Source of the DNA: Staphylococcus simulans
GTDB taxonomy: Bacteria > Bacillota > Bacilli > Staphylococcales > Staphylococcaceae
Length of the DNA: 64,000 nucleotides
Assembly (NCBI RefSeq): GCF_002902285.1
Contig: NZ_PPRU01000045.1
Location: 62,001 to 126,000 of the forward strand
Direction of reading: 5' to 3'
Under the pieces are notes generated by a model, which was not told the DNA's origin, made no database searches, and saw nothing but the letters and a program-made list of their open reading frames with translations. The translations under genes were made by a program, and so were the position numbers. This document shows positions 37,691 to 46,505 of this stretch, one piece after another; position 1 is the first letter of the stretch; the number at the start of each line of letters is the position of its first letter.

Positions 37691-38064
37691 TTTAGATGTG
37701 AATCTAATTTTGCAAAGCAAAAAAGTTAAAATATATAAATTAGCTAGTATACTAGGCTATGTGTACGAGGATAAATTTAAATCTAAACATAGTTTATATA
37801 GAGAGATTTTAATTGTAGTAGAAAATGAATAGTCTGATTGATAGGATAGAAAGTGTTGGTTTGATGTGGGTTTCTAAATGGATTTGAATAATTTAAAGCT
37901 CAGATAAGCAGTTATTTCTATTTTATTGTTTTATATACCTTTTACTAAATGAAAGTAATTTTTGATTGAAATACGTAATTGAGAATCATTATCAATGGTG
38001 GTAAACTATGATTAAGTTATATTCACACGATAAATTTAACGACAGATTTTTAAGGAGGAGATAC
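37691..38064 (+). other. AT-rich region with a possible gene remnant
   Basis: Between the bacteriocin terminator and lhaS there is no intact gene. A 44-codon open frame (37698-37832, GTG to TAG) reads YKLASILGYVYEDKFKS in its middle, reminiscent of the repeated K-x-L-GY segment of the bacteriocin-associated integral membrane proteins that accompany lactococcin 972 genes. It has no ribosome-binding site and may be a decayed fragment. The Fur box of lhaSTA is at its end. Confidence 0.4.
37978..37996 (+). promoter_or_regulatory. Fur box upstream of the ECF (lha-type) operon
   Basis: ATTGAGAATCATTATCAAT is a near-perfect palindrome matching the Fur consensus core (GATAATGATAATCATTATC type). It is 73 bp before the lhaS start. 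A second, very similar box precedes the isd operon. Confidence 0.88.
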
Positions 38065-38068
38065 ATGC

Positions 38069-38655
38069 ATGCAACGTGAGAAATTAGAAGTTAAAGATTT
38101 AATTAACATCGGGCTCTTTACCGCAATATTCTTTGTGTTAATTACACCTGTAGGTATTGCTGAGATTGTGCCAGTGATTATGTTTTTCTTACCTGCATTA
38201 TTTGCGGTTATTGGCAGTGTACCTATTATGTTGTTGGTAGCTAAAACACAAAAGTTTGGTGCTTTAAGTATCAGTGGTATTGTAGTGAGCTTAGTATTGT
38301 TTATTATGGGTCACCCAGGGCTCGCATTAATTACTGGTATTCCATTACCCATACTTGCTGATTTAATTATGAAGATAGGCAACTATCGTCATTGGTTGTC
38401 ATTAAGTATCGGTTATATTGTTTTTCATTTTGGTCACTCGGCAGTTTGCTTCCATTTTACTTCGCAAGACAATCCTTTTTCGATTATCTAGAACAAAAAA
38501 GAGGACACGAATATACAGCATTACTAGATAAACTATTCACGCTACAAACATTACCAATCATTATAGTGACTTGTATGGTCGGTGCGGTTATCGGAATTGT
38601 CATCGCAAGAATTCTATTTAAAAAACATTTTGTACGTGCAGGTATGGTCTCATGA
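38069..38655 (+). pseudogene. lhaS: ECF transporter S component, LhaS-like, frameshifted
   Basis: The first frame (38069-38491, 140 residues) encodes a multi-helix S component (LINIGLFTAIFFVLITPVGIAEIVPVIMF...) of the MptD/Trep_Strep type. It leaves the family pattern after GYIVF, where the family continuation (SFWSLGSLLPFYFARQ, to 38655) is found in another frame. Adding one T to the TTTTT run at 38421-38425 restores a 195-residue protein. S components bind the substrate; LhaS of S. lugdunensis takes heme. It is the first gene after a Fur box, with AAGGAGGAG before the start, and its 3' end overlaps lhaT. It may be a true inactivation, phase variation or a sequencing error. Confidence 0.85.
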
Positions 38656-39347
38656 TCAAAATGCAAATTGATCCAAGAATAAAATTGTTAAGTATGGTAT
38701 TGATATCCTTTATCGCTTTAACAGGAACTACTACGGGTCATGCGGTTTATCCACGACTTGTAATTATTCTGATACCTACATTTTGTCTGCTTTATCTACA
38801 TTATTATAAAGCTGGCTTATTATGCTTTTTTATTCTTTTTACTGGATGGTATATCGAAACATTCCAATTGAGAGATTACCATGCGGTTGTGTATAGTTTG
38901 ATATTTATAATAGCCAATTTGCTTACACGTTTTTTACCTGCTGCTTTAATGGGATTTGTCTTATTTAAAACAACGTCAGTTGAAATGTTCATTCGTGCAT
39001 TAGAGAAAATGAAGTTTCCAAATGTGTTGACGATTCCTTTAGCGGTCATGTTTCGTTTTCTTCCTGTGGTCTATCAAGAATCGCAAAACATTAAACATGC
39101 GATGCGTATGCGGGGTATGACGACACTTCAAGCGTTTCTACATCCGATACGTTATACCGAAATGCGTATTGTACCGTTAATTAATCGAGTGGTCAAAATT
39201 TCAAATGAGTTGACAGCCGCTTCTTTAACAAGAGGACTGTCTGTAGACGCTGCACGTACGTCACTCATTGTATTTAAAATGACCGCAATCGACAAAACTA
39301 TCGCAGGATTACTCATTTTACTGGTTATCCTTTATTACGTTATATAA
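38652..39347 (+). CDS. lhaT: ECF transporter transmembrane T component, LhaT-like
   Basis: The 231-residue EcfT/CbiQ-family protein has four or five membrane helices in the first half and the coupling-helix motifs with conserved Arg: MRMRGMTTLQAFL and AASLTRGLSV. It couples ATP hydrolysis to toppling of the S component. The start overlaps the S-component stop (ATGA). The Fur box and the neighbouring isd operon suggest a heme or iron-compound role, as for LhaSTA of S. lugdunensis; that is inference from context. Confidence 0.88.
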   Translation: MIKMQIDPRIKLLSMVLISFIALTGTTTGHAVYPRLVIILIPTFCLLYLHYYKAGLLCFFILFTGWYIETFQLRDYHAVVYSLIFIIANLLTRFLPAALMGFVLFKTTSVEMFIRALEKMKFPNVLTIPLAVMFRFLPVVYQESQNIKHAMRMRGMTTLQAFLHPIRYTEMRIVPLINRVVKISNELTAASLTRGLSVDAARTSLIVFKMTAIDKTIAGLLILLVILYYVI

Positions 39348-39360
39348 GAGGGAGGCTCAA

Positions 39361-40821
39361 ATGATTCAATTTAACAATGTAACTTTCAGTTACAGTGCTT
39401 CAGATAAAAATGCATTAGAAGATTTTAATTTAACTATTCGTCCTGGCGAAGTGATCTGTTTAACCGGATTATCAGGATGCGGAAAATCAACAGTACTAAG
39501 ATTAATCAACGGGCTAATTCCTCAGTTTTTCTCAGGTGAAATCACAGGAGATATTGTCATCGCAGGACAAAACATGAAGGACTATGCTTTCAAAGATTTA
39601 AGTCGCCAAATCGGTAGTATCTTTCAAAATCCTAGATCACAATTCTTCTGTACACATGTATTAAATGAACTTGCCTTTGAATTAGAAAATTACTATACAG
39701 ACCCAGAAGAAATTCAATCACGAATTATTAGAGCAGTAGATCAATATCAAATTAATGATTTACTAGAAAGTAATGTCTTTGAATTGTCGGGTGGTCAACA
39801 ACAAATGATTGCCTGTATCAGTATTGAAATCGCAGGACAAGCGCTTATTGTCATGGATGAACCTTCTTCAAATTTAGATTTCAAAGCCGTTCAAAAATTA
39901 GCACGTATGATTCAATCTTGGAAGCAACAAGGGAAGACGATTGTTATTGCGGAACATCGTCTGCATTATTTATTAGATTTGGCAGATCGTTTTATCTTAA
40001 TTGAATCAGGTCAGATTACTAAAGCGTGGAATCAAGATGATTTTCGTCAATTAGAACTAAAACAATTAAAAGCACATGGTTTACGAGCGACAGATTTAAC
40101 ACGACTACGACCAAAACGATCAGAACCTTCATCACACGATGTGATACCTATACAAAACTGGCAATATCGCTATCAGAAAAAAGAAACATTAGATTTAAAT
40201 ATTGAGCGATTTGATTTACATAAAGGTGCGATAACAGCGATAGTCGGCCACAATGGGGCAGGGAAATCTACATTCGCGAAAGCATTAATGGGTGCAGTTA
40301 AGTTAAATAAAGACGCAGTGATTATGAACGACACACATAAAATACGTCAAAAACAGTGGAAGCACGATGTATATCAAGTCTTTCAAAATGTAGAGTCTCA
40401 ACTTTTCGGTGAAACTGTAGAAGAAGAAATCAGATTCAGTCATCGTAATATGCCAGATGCTGATTTAGTACATGCGTTAGATATAATTGATTTAAAACAA
40501 CATCGTGATAAACATCCCTTATCACTTTCAAACGGAGAAATGCAGCGACTGGCGATTGCGAGTGCTAAAGAAAGCGGCAGACCTATTTTAGTATTTGATG
40601 AACCAACCAGTGGTTTAGATGGCAAACGTATGTCTGAATTTGCGACAGAATTACGACAATTAAAAGGCCAAGGGTATACAATTCTGGTCATTACACATGA
40701 CTATGAATTGATTATAAACAGCACAGATTATGTTGCGGAATTTCATGAAGGGGAGGTCAAACACCACTATCCGCTTGATATGCGTAATGTCAAAGCGCTT
40801 CAAAACTTCTTCGAATTATAA
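39361..40821 (+). CDS. lhaA: ECF transporter fused double ATPase, LhaA-like
   Basis: The 486-residue protein is two ABC ATPases in one chain (EcfA-EcfA'). Half one (1-240): Walker A GLSGCGKST, signature LSGGQQQ, Walker B LIVMDEPSSNLD. Half two (265-480): Walker A GHNGAGKST, degenerate signature LSNGEMQ, Walker B ILVFDEPTSGLD. It powers the transporter formed with the two upstream gene products. The start ATG follows GAGGGAGG, 13 bp after lhaT. No strong terminator follows, so some readthrough into the isd operon is possible. Confidence 0.92.
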   Translation: MIQFNNVTFSYSASDKNALEDFNLTIRPGEVICLTGLSGCGKSTVLRLINGLIPQFFSGEITGDIVIAGQNMKDYAFKDLSRQIGSIFQNPRSQFFCTHVLNELAFELENYYTDPEEIQSRIIRAVDQYQINDLLESNVFELSGGQQQMIACISIEIAGQALIVMDEPSSNLDFKAVQKLARMIQSWKQQGKTIVIAEHRLHYLLDLADRFILIESGQITKAWNQDDFRQLELKQLKAHGLRATDLTRLRPKRSEPSSHDVIPIQNWQYRYQKKETLDLNIERFDLHKGAITAIVGHNGAGKSTFAKALMGAVKLNKDAVIMNDTHKIRQKQWKHDVYQVFQNVESQLFGETVEEEIRFSHRNMPDADLVHALDIIDLKQHRDKHPLSLSNGEMQRLAIASAKESGRPILVFDEPTSGLDGKRMSEFATELRQLKGQGYTILVITHDYELIINSTDYVAEFHEGEVKHHYPLDMRNVKALQNFFEL

Positions 40822-40887
40822 ATATTTAATAATAACGTAAATATAATAGTGTTATTTTAACTATTTTAAAAAACATAAATAATAGTA

Positions 40888-40951
40888 ATGACATTGATTT
40901 AAGGGTGTGCTATACTCCCTTTATACATTGTTAATGAGAATGATTATCATT
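40888..40951 (+). promoter_or_regulatory. Promoter and Fur box of the isd operon
   Basis: ATGACA (40888-40893) and TATACT (40911-40916, TG-extended) are 17 bp apart. AATGAGAATGATTATCATT (40933-40951), nearly identical to the box before lhaS, lies over the early transcribed region, where bound Fe-Fur would block transcription. Confidence 0.88.
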
Positions 40952-40988
40952 ATTGGTGTAAAAATTAATGATTAGGAGCGTTATCAAC

Positions 40989-43430
40989 GTGAGAAACAAC
41001 AAAGAGAGAACAGTTATGAACCATGCCAACCAGAAAGCGTACCAATATTCAATTCGTAAATTTACTGTCGGAGCAGCTTCGATAGCTGTAGGTGCAGTGA
41101 TCTTCTTAGGAGGAGGACAAGCACAAGCAGCTGAACAAGAAGCGCCCGTATCAAACGCAGCAGCACCGACTACTGTAACGGATAGCGGCACTTCGACGAC
41201 ACCAAACGCGACACCTGTTTCAGCGTCAAAAACAGTTGAGTCAAAAGAGAAAGAAGCAGTTAAACCACAAGCAGCATTTACAGCACAATCTCAAACAGAC
41301 TCAAAACCGACACCTGAGAAAGTTGAAACAACACCAGCACCAAAACAAGAAGCACCACAAACAGAAAAAGCAACAGCAGCACCAACAAATCAAGTCTCAG
41401 TACAAGAAGCAATTAAACAACCATCTTTACAAGATCCTCACGCAAACGAAGAGCGTTACCCAGTAGAGTTTAAAGTTGTTAAACCCAATACTGATGAAGA
41501 AGCATTCTTCCATGCATCGAATATTAAGCAACCTGCTTATTTTATGAAAGGTGATAAAGCATCAACTGTTGAATTAACATTGGACATTCCAACTATTTGG
41601 GATAGATTCGATGTTTATCAAGAGAACCATAAATTAAATACACAAGTCACTGCCTACGATAAGAAAGCAGAAACAGCTAAATTACAATTCGCAGTTCCAA
41701 ACAATACGCAAAGTGTCATTGTGAAGTCATCAACGAAATCATCATCAAGATTGGTTAATAGTCAAGAGTTTGAAGATGTTGAACTTAAATTCAACCAACC
41801 TATCAACGCAAGTGATTCTAAGCCATTAACACAAGATGAGTATAAGAAAAAGAAAGAAACAGAAGCATTTGACAATGCGATTACGCTAGAAGATAAAATT
41901 TATCAACTTAAAAAATTGATGGCGAAAGATAAAGTGCCTTCAGAAAATGATAAAGAAATGCTTGCTGACTATGAAGAACAATTAAAAGAACAGTTAGAAG
42001 CAGCGAAAAAAGAATTTAAAAATGCGCCATTGTCAGATTTCACAATTACGAACCCAGAACAACATAACTTTGAAGTGTTGCATAGTAAGAAAAATGAGCC
42101 CTCACATATGGACTTTGAAGTAGTCAAACCTATGCAAGTCTTCCAACAAAACGGTAAACACTATGTGGCGATGACAATTAAGTCAGAAAGCATGTGGGAT
42201 GACTTTATGGTGGATACTAAAGAAGGTTACGAGCGTGTGAAAACGATCGCACGTGATACGAAGAAGAATGAAAGAACAGTCGTCTTCCCATATCAAGTTG
42301 GTATTGATCACTATGATGCGATTGTGAAGGTTAGCTTACCTAAAATCAACTACGAAGGTGCTTACCATGTAAGAATTAAAGACCTTGACCAAAATAAACC
42401 GCCGACTGCACAATCAAACCAACAACAATCAGATGCAGCAGCACCGAAAGTGACGCCTAAGCCACAAGTAGAAAAGCCAGCTCCAAAACCACAAGTTGAA
42501 CAACAATCTGACCACACTACACCTAAAGTAGAAACTCTAAGTGCTGTGCCTGTTACAAAAGAAATCGGCTTTATGGTTAAAAAAGACGGTGAAGATCAAA
42601 AATCAGTCATGGATGATTATATGGACCACCCAGCAAAAGTGGTTAAGGAAAATGGTAAAACATTTGTACAGTTTACAATTAAAAATCCAGATTGGTGGCA
42701 ATCATTTGAACTCTTTGATGGTGCACAACAGCTCAAACAACATGAGGTTTCAAAAACAGCTGATCAAAAAGTTATTAACTTTGAAGTGAAACCAGGTACA
42801 AAGATGTTAACAAGTAAGGTGCATATTGTAGTCCCAGGCATCAATTACAACAATAAATATACGACACAAATTGCGTTTGACGAAGCAGTTGCCGATTTGA
42901 TAGCGCCTGAGTCAAAACCTCAAGTTAAACCTATGCCTAAGCCACAAGAAAAAGCTGAAGATCAAGCAACTGATAAAGTTGTAGATAAAACAGCTGAAAA
43001 AGAAAAAGTACAACCAAAAGTTATCACACCTGAAAAAGATACTAAGCAAGTCGATGAATCGACTGAAAAAGCATCGGATGAGTCTAATGTAAAACCAGAA
43101 ATAAAAGTAGAACCGATGTCAGTTCAAAAAACAGAACCAAAAGTATCTGAAGTTGTGACAGAAGTACAAGATGCGGCAGCAACTCAACCATCTATGAAAG
43201 CTATAGCATCTAAATCTGTACAGCCGCTTGGTTCAGTTAAAGCTAAAGCAATGAAATCTGAAACTGTAAAATCAGTTAAAGGAAACAAATCAACACCTGC
43301 TAAGGCAAAAGCATTGCCGAAAACTGGTACAGAAGAATCAGCGACAACATTCGGTATTTTATCTGTATTTTTAGGCGGTATCGCACTGTTTTGGAATAGA
43401 CACGTGAAATCAAAGAAAAATAGTCTGTAA
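40989..43430 (+). CDS. LPXTG-anchored three-NEAT heme/haemoprotein receptor (IsdB/IsdH-like)
   Basis: The 813-residue surface protein has a YSIRK-type signal peptide ending near AQA, a Thr/Pro/Ala-rich stretch, NEAT1 (about 156-275, with FFHAS, a haemoglobin-binding-type motif), a helical linker (about 285-350), NEAT2 (about 358-467, Met in PSHMDF and Tyr in INYEGAYHV as in the IsdB heme domain), NEAT3 (about 524-634, SVMDDY and NYNNKYTT), a repetitive Pro/Lys/Glu wall-spanning region, and LPKTG with a membrane anchor and basic tail. The GTG start at 40989 has AGGAGCG at 8 bp; an ATG 9 codons later is the alternative. It combines an IsdB-like core with an extra IsdA/IsdK-like NEAT. Confidence 0.92.
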   Translation: MRNNKERTVMNHANQKAYQYSIRKFTVGAASIAVGAVIFLGGGQAQAAEQEAPVSNAAAPTTVTDSGTSTTPNATPVSASKTVESKEKEAVKPQAAFTAQSQTDSKPTPEKVETTPAPKQEAPQTEKATAAPTNQVSVQEAIKQPSLQDPHANEERYPVEFKVVKPNTDEEAFFHASNIKQPAYFMKGDKASTVELTLDIPTIWDRFDVYQENHKLNTQVTAYDKKAETAKLQFAVPNNTQSVIVKSSTKSSSRLVNSQEFEDVELKFNQPINASDSKPLTQDEYKKKKETEAFDNAITLEDKIYQLKKLMAKDKVPSENDKEMLADYEEQLKEQLEAAKKEFKNAPLSDFTITNPEQHNFEVLHSKKNEPSHMDFEVVKPMQVFQQNGKHYVAMTIKSESMWDDFMVDTKEGYERVKTIARDTKKNERTVVFPYQVGIDHYDAIVKVSLPKINYEGAYHVRIKDLDQNKPPTAQSNQQQSDAAAPKVTPKPQVEKPAPKPQVEQQSDHTTPKVETLSAVPVTKEIGFMVKKDGEDQKSVMDDYMDHPAKVVKENGKTFVQFTIKNPDWWQSFELFDGAQQLKQHEVSKTADQKVINFEVKPGTKMLTSKVHIVVPGINYNNKYTTQIAFDEAVADLIAPESKPQVKPMPKPQEKAEDQATDKVVDKTAEKEKVQPKVITPEKDTKQVDESTEKASDESNVKPEIKVEPMSVQKTEPKVSEVVTEVQDAAATQPSMKAIASKSVQPLGSVKAKAMKSETVKSVKGNKSTPAKAKALPKTGTEESATTFGILSVFLGGIALFWNRHVKSKKNSL

Positions 43431-43454
43431 TGTATTCCTGAGAATCAAGAAAAT

Positions 43455-43479
43455 GAGGTTGTGGGTCTCTCACAACCTC
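43455..43479 (+). other. Intercistronic hairpin between the surface receptor and isdC
   Basis: GAGGTTGTG and CACAACCTC form a perfect 9-bp stem with a 7-nt loop. It is not followed by a T-run, so it looks like an mRNA stability or processing element rather than a full terminator. Confidence 0.7.
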
Positions 43480-43507
43480 TCATCATATAGAAAGAAGGAT
43501 GATTCAT

Positions 43508-44173
43508 ATGACAACAACAATCAAGAAAGTTATCGCAATGAGTGCGGTATTAATTGTGTTAACTTGGGCCATTTTTTCCATTGTAGCTTCAGCTGCTGAA
43601 AAAGATCTGAATTACGATATTTTAAAACATAAAACACAAGACGTATCCATGGCAAATGATTATTTCAATAAACCCGCTAAGTTAATTGATAAAAACGGTA
43701 AACAATATGTACAATTCACAGTCAACCACAGCCATTGGATTGTTAACTTTACATTTAACGGTCAAAAAGAAAATATTGTGCATGAAGATAAAGCAAAAGA
43801 TGAACGTACTTCAGAATTTTTAATCGATAAAACATCAGGCGAAATTCCAGGCACAATTAAAGTGTATATCGATGAAGAAGTAAACGGTAAACCTTTTAAA
43901 TATGACCATAACTACAACATCACATATTTATTAAAAGGTGATAAGCAAGGTGACAGTGCCGCAGCTGCATCCCATGCGGATGATTCAAAAGGTGACACTT
44001 CAAAAGGAGAAAATGCCGAAGCAACAGGAAAAGCAACATTATCAGATGTGACACCGACAAATCCACAAACAGCTGCCGGTGAATCTAAATGGCTTTATAT
44101 CACTTTAATGGGTGCTTCAGCTGTATTACTTCTATCTTTTGTCGTCTATAAACGTAAAAAAGGACAACATTAA
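43508..44173 (+). CDS. isdC: Heme-transfer wall protein IsdC (NPQT sorting signal)
   Basis: The 221-residue product has a signal peptide ending SASA, one NEAT domain (about 32-142) with the heme-site SMANDYF helix and the Y-x3-Y motif in FKYDHNYNITY, a hydrophilic spacer, and NPQTA near residue 185 followed by a membrane segment and RKKG tail. This is the sortase B substrate class (NPQTN in S. aureus; here the last residue is Ala). IsdC relays heme through the wall to IsdE. ATG 43508 after AAGAAGGATG is chosen over an ATG three codons earlier that sits in the Shine-Dalgarno. Confidence 0.95.
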   Translation: MTTTIKKVIAMSAVLIVLTWAIFSIVASAAEKDLNYDILKHKTQDVSMANDYFNKPAKLIDKNGKQYVQFTVNHSHWIVNFTFNGQKENIVHEDKAKDERTSEFLIDKTSGEIPGTIKVYIDEEVNGKPFKYDHNYNITYLLKGDKQGDSAAAASHADDSKGDTSKGENAEATGKATLSDVTPTNPQTAAGESKWLYITLMGASAVLLLSFVVYKRKKGQH

Positions 44174-44174
44174 A

Positions 44175-45632
44175 ATGAATGTACCTCACAAATGTTTAGT
44201 TGCTGTACTATGTGGCAGCTTACTTTGTTCATTTACCGTTGACAACTCAAAAGCTGAAGTCAATCATCAAACATTATCACAACAAACAATTAAAGAGATA
44301 CCTTTTAAAGTCTATAAAGAAAACAGTCAGGATGTGTCAGTTATGAATGATTATATGGCACATCCAGCAACTGTCAAAACTAAAAACAACAAAGTTTATT
44401 TACAGTTTAAATTGCTGCATCCAGAGTGGTGGAAAGCTTTTGAATTATATGAAGGTGATAAACAATGTGATGTACGTACAGTCAGTGAAACAAAAGAAGC
44501 ACGTATTGTAGAAGTTGAAGTCACATCAGAGACGCAAACATTTACTTCAAAAGTACATATTATCGTCCCTGCTATTCATTACGATCATCACTATACAACC
44601 AAAATTAATTTAGAAGCACAATTGCCAAAAGATGTGACACCTAAAGTACAACCGACACCAAAGCCAAGTCCTGAATCGAAGCCAAAAACTGACGTTCAAC
44701 CAAAACCAAATACACAACCAACAGAAAAACACGCACCCAAAAAAGTATTTCCTAAGAAATCCAATACCCACGTATCAGAAATACAGAATTTGAATTTCAA
44801 AGTATTAAAACATCAAACAAATGAACGATCAGTGATGGATCAATATATGGTACATCCAGCTAAAGTGACCTATCACAATCAGCAAGCTACTGTTCAAATG
44901 ACATTAAAAAATGCTGCGTGGTGGAAGTCTTTCGAAATCTTTAATGGTGAAACGCGTATTCCAGTAAAAGTGGTAAGTGAAGATTCACAACAAGATCAAC
45001 GTGTCATTGAATTTAACATGCCAAAAGATCAGAAAATATTGACCTCAAAAGTACATATTATTGTTCCGCATTTAAATTATGATCATCACTATACAACTGA
45101 AATGGTGTTTAATGAAACAGCTCAAGAGACAGACACACCAAGCCAACAAGAAGAAAAAGGTGGCACATCTATCAAACAAGATGAGGATACAGAAATATCA
45201 ACAAATGAAACGACAGAAACGGTTGAAACTAAAGAAAATACTGTAGTAGAAACTCCGTCAGAACATGCATCTGAGACACATAATCATAAACAAACACCAA
45301 CCAATTCAGCATTTAATCAGGCACAATCGATGAATGACACACCATTTATTACGTCATCAAGACCTTCACAACCAAGTGCTGTTAAAACAACACAAACTGC
45401 AAAAACAATGGAAGAACCGCCATTGCCTGAAATATTTCCTAAATTCAATCGGCATGCGGATGATGGTGAACCTATTAAATTTACAAAGACACATTCAGAT
45501 GTTGGAAAGTATTTAAAGAGAATGAATCAAATTTATTTAGGTGCGGTGATTATTTTGGCGAGTGCTTTGTTAGTAGTCTCTACACTTTACGTTAGAAAGG
45601 GTGAAGGTAAAGGTCATGAGAAAAAACATTAA
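44175..45632 (+). CDS. isdK: Membrane-anchored two-NEAT protein IsdK-like
   Basis: The 485-residue product has a signal peptide (to about SKA, residue 24), NEAT1 (about 41-145) and NEAT2 (about 205-313), both with S-V-M-x-x-Y lip helices and YDHHYTT heme motifs, a Thr/Glu/Pro-rich spacer and a C-terminal membrane helix (about 452-473) with a basic tail. No LPXTG or NPQT motif precedes the helix, so it is predicted to stay in the membrane, as reported for S. lugdunensis IsdK. It would pass heme between IsdC and the permeases. The start ATG is 2 bp after the isdC stop. Confidence 0.9.
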   Translation: MNVPHKCLVAVLCGSLLCSFTVDNSKAEVNHQTLSQQTIKEIPFKVYKENSQDVSVMNDYMAHPATVKTKNNKVYLQFKLLHPEWWKAFELYEGDKQCDVRTVSETKEARIVEVEVTSETQTFTSKVHIIVPAIHYDHHYTTKINLEAQLPKDVTPKVQPTPKPSPESKPKTDVQPKPNTQPTEKHAPKKVFPKKSNTHVSEIQNLNFKVLKHQTNERSVMDQYMVHPAKVTYHNQQATVQMTLKNAAWWKSFEIFNGETRIPVKVVSEDSQQDQRVIEFNMPKDQKILTSKVHIIVPHLNYDHHYTTEMVFNETAQETDTPSQQEEKGGTSIKQDEDTEISTNETTETVETKENTVVETPSEHASETHNHKQTPTNSAFNQAQSMNDTPFITSSRPSQPSAVKTTQTAKTMEEPPLPEIFPKFNRHADDGEPIKFTKTHSDVGKYLKRMNQIYLGAVIILASALLVVSTLYVRKGEGKGHEKKH

Positions 45633-46497
45633 ACGATGGTGTGTGGTACTTTTAGGTTTAATTGTTCTACTGACTGGTTGCCAAGCACAAGAAGATAAAA
45701 ATAACCAAACATCTTCTGAAAAATACCGCATTGTACCGACAACAGTAGCTTTGACACAAACGTTAGATGCTTTGAATTTAGACATTGCAGGTAAACCCGA
45801 CTCATATAAAACACTGCCTAAAAGATATGACAATGTACCGAAAGTCGGACAACCGATGACACCAGATATGGAGAAGGTACAAGCTGTTCACCCGACACAT
45901 ATTTTAGGCGTTTCTACTATTGAAGATGAGACAAAACCTAAGTTCAAAATGATTAAAGCTAAAGCTATCTTTTATGACTATGACAGTCTAAAAGGCATGA
46001 AGACTTCTATTTCACAGATGGGTAAAGAATTTAATCGTGAAACAGAAGCATCAAAGCTAAATCAAAAATTAACTCATGCAGAAGAACAAATCAGACAAAA
46101 AGCTGCACAACAAAAGCACCCTAAAGTACTCATTTTAATGGGTGTGCCAGGCAGTTATTTAGTTGCTACGAATCGCTCTTATATCGGCAATTTAGTTGAA
46201 ATTGCGGGCGGTGAAAATGTGATTAAAGAAGATTCGAAACAATATCTAGCTTCTAATACAGAGTATCTGTATGACGTTGATCCAGATATTATTCTGCGTC
46301 TGCCACATGGAATGCCTGAAGAAGTTAAAAAGATGTTTGATAAAGAATTCAAAGAAAATGATATTTGGAAACATTTTAAAGCAGTCAAGACAGGTCGTGT
46401 CTATGATTTAGAAGAACAACCTTTCGGCATTACAGCTAATATCGATGCAGACCAAGCCATGCAAGATTTATATGATATCTTCTACAACAAGAAATGA
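45616..46497 (+). CDS. isdE: Heme-binding lipoprotein IsdE
   Basis: The 293-residue substrate-binding protein has a lipoprotein signal with lipobox LLTGC and a type III (FecB/BtuF-like) fold. Candidate heme ligands are Met in QPMTPDMEK and His in RLPHGMPEEV, where S. aureus IsdE uses Met78 and His229. It hands heme to the IsdF permease. It overlaps the isdK 3' end by 17 bp. ATG 45616 is preferred (AAAGGTC upstream); an in-frame GTG at 45601 is possible. Confidence 0.94.
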   Translation: MRKNIKRWCVVLLGLIVLLTGCQAQEDKNNQTSSEKYRIVPTTVALTQTLDALNLDIAGKPDSYKTLPKRYDNVPKVGQPMTPDMEKVQAVHPTHILGVSTIEDETKPKFKMIKAKAIFYDYDSLKGMKTSISQMGKEFNRETEASKLNQKLTHAEEQIRQKAAQQKHPKVLILMGVPGSYLVATNRSYIGNLVEIAGGENVIKEDSKQYLASNTEYLYDVDPDIILRLPHGMPEEVKKMFDKEFKENDIWKHFKAVKTGRVYDLEEQPFGITANIDADQAMQDLYDIFYNKK

Positions 46498-46505
46498 GGT
46501 GCAAT

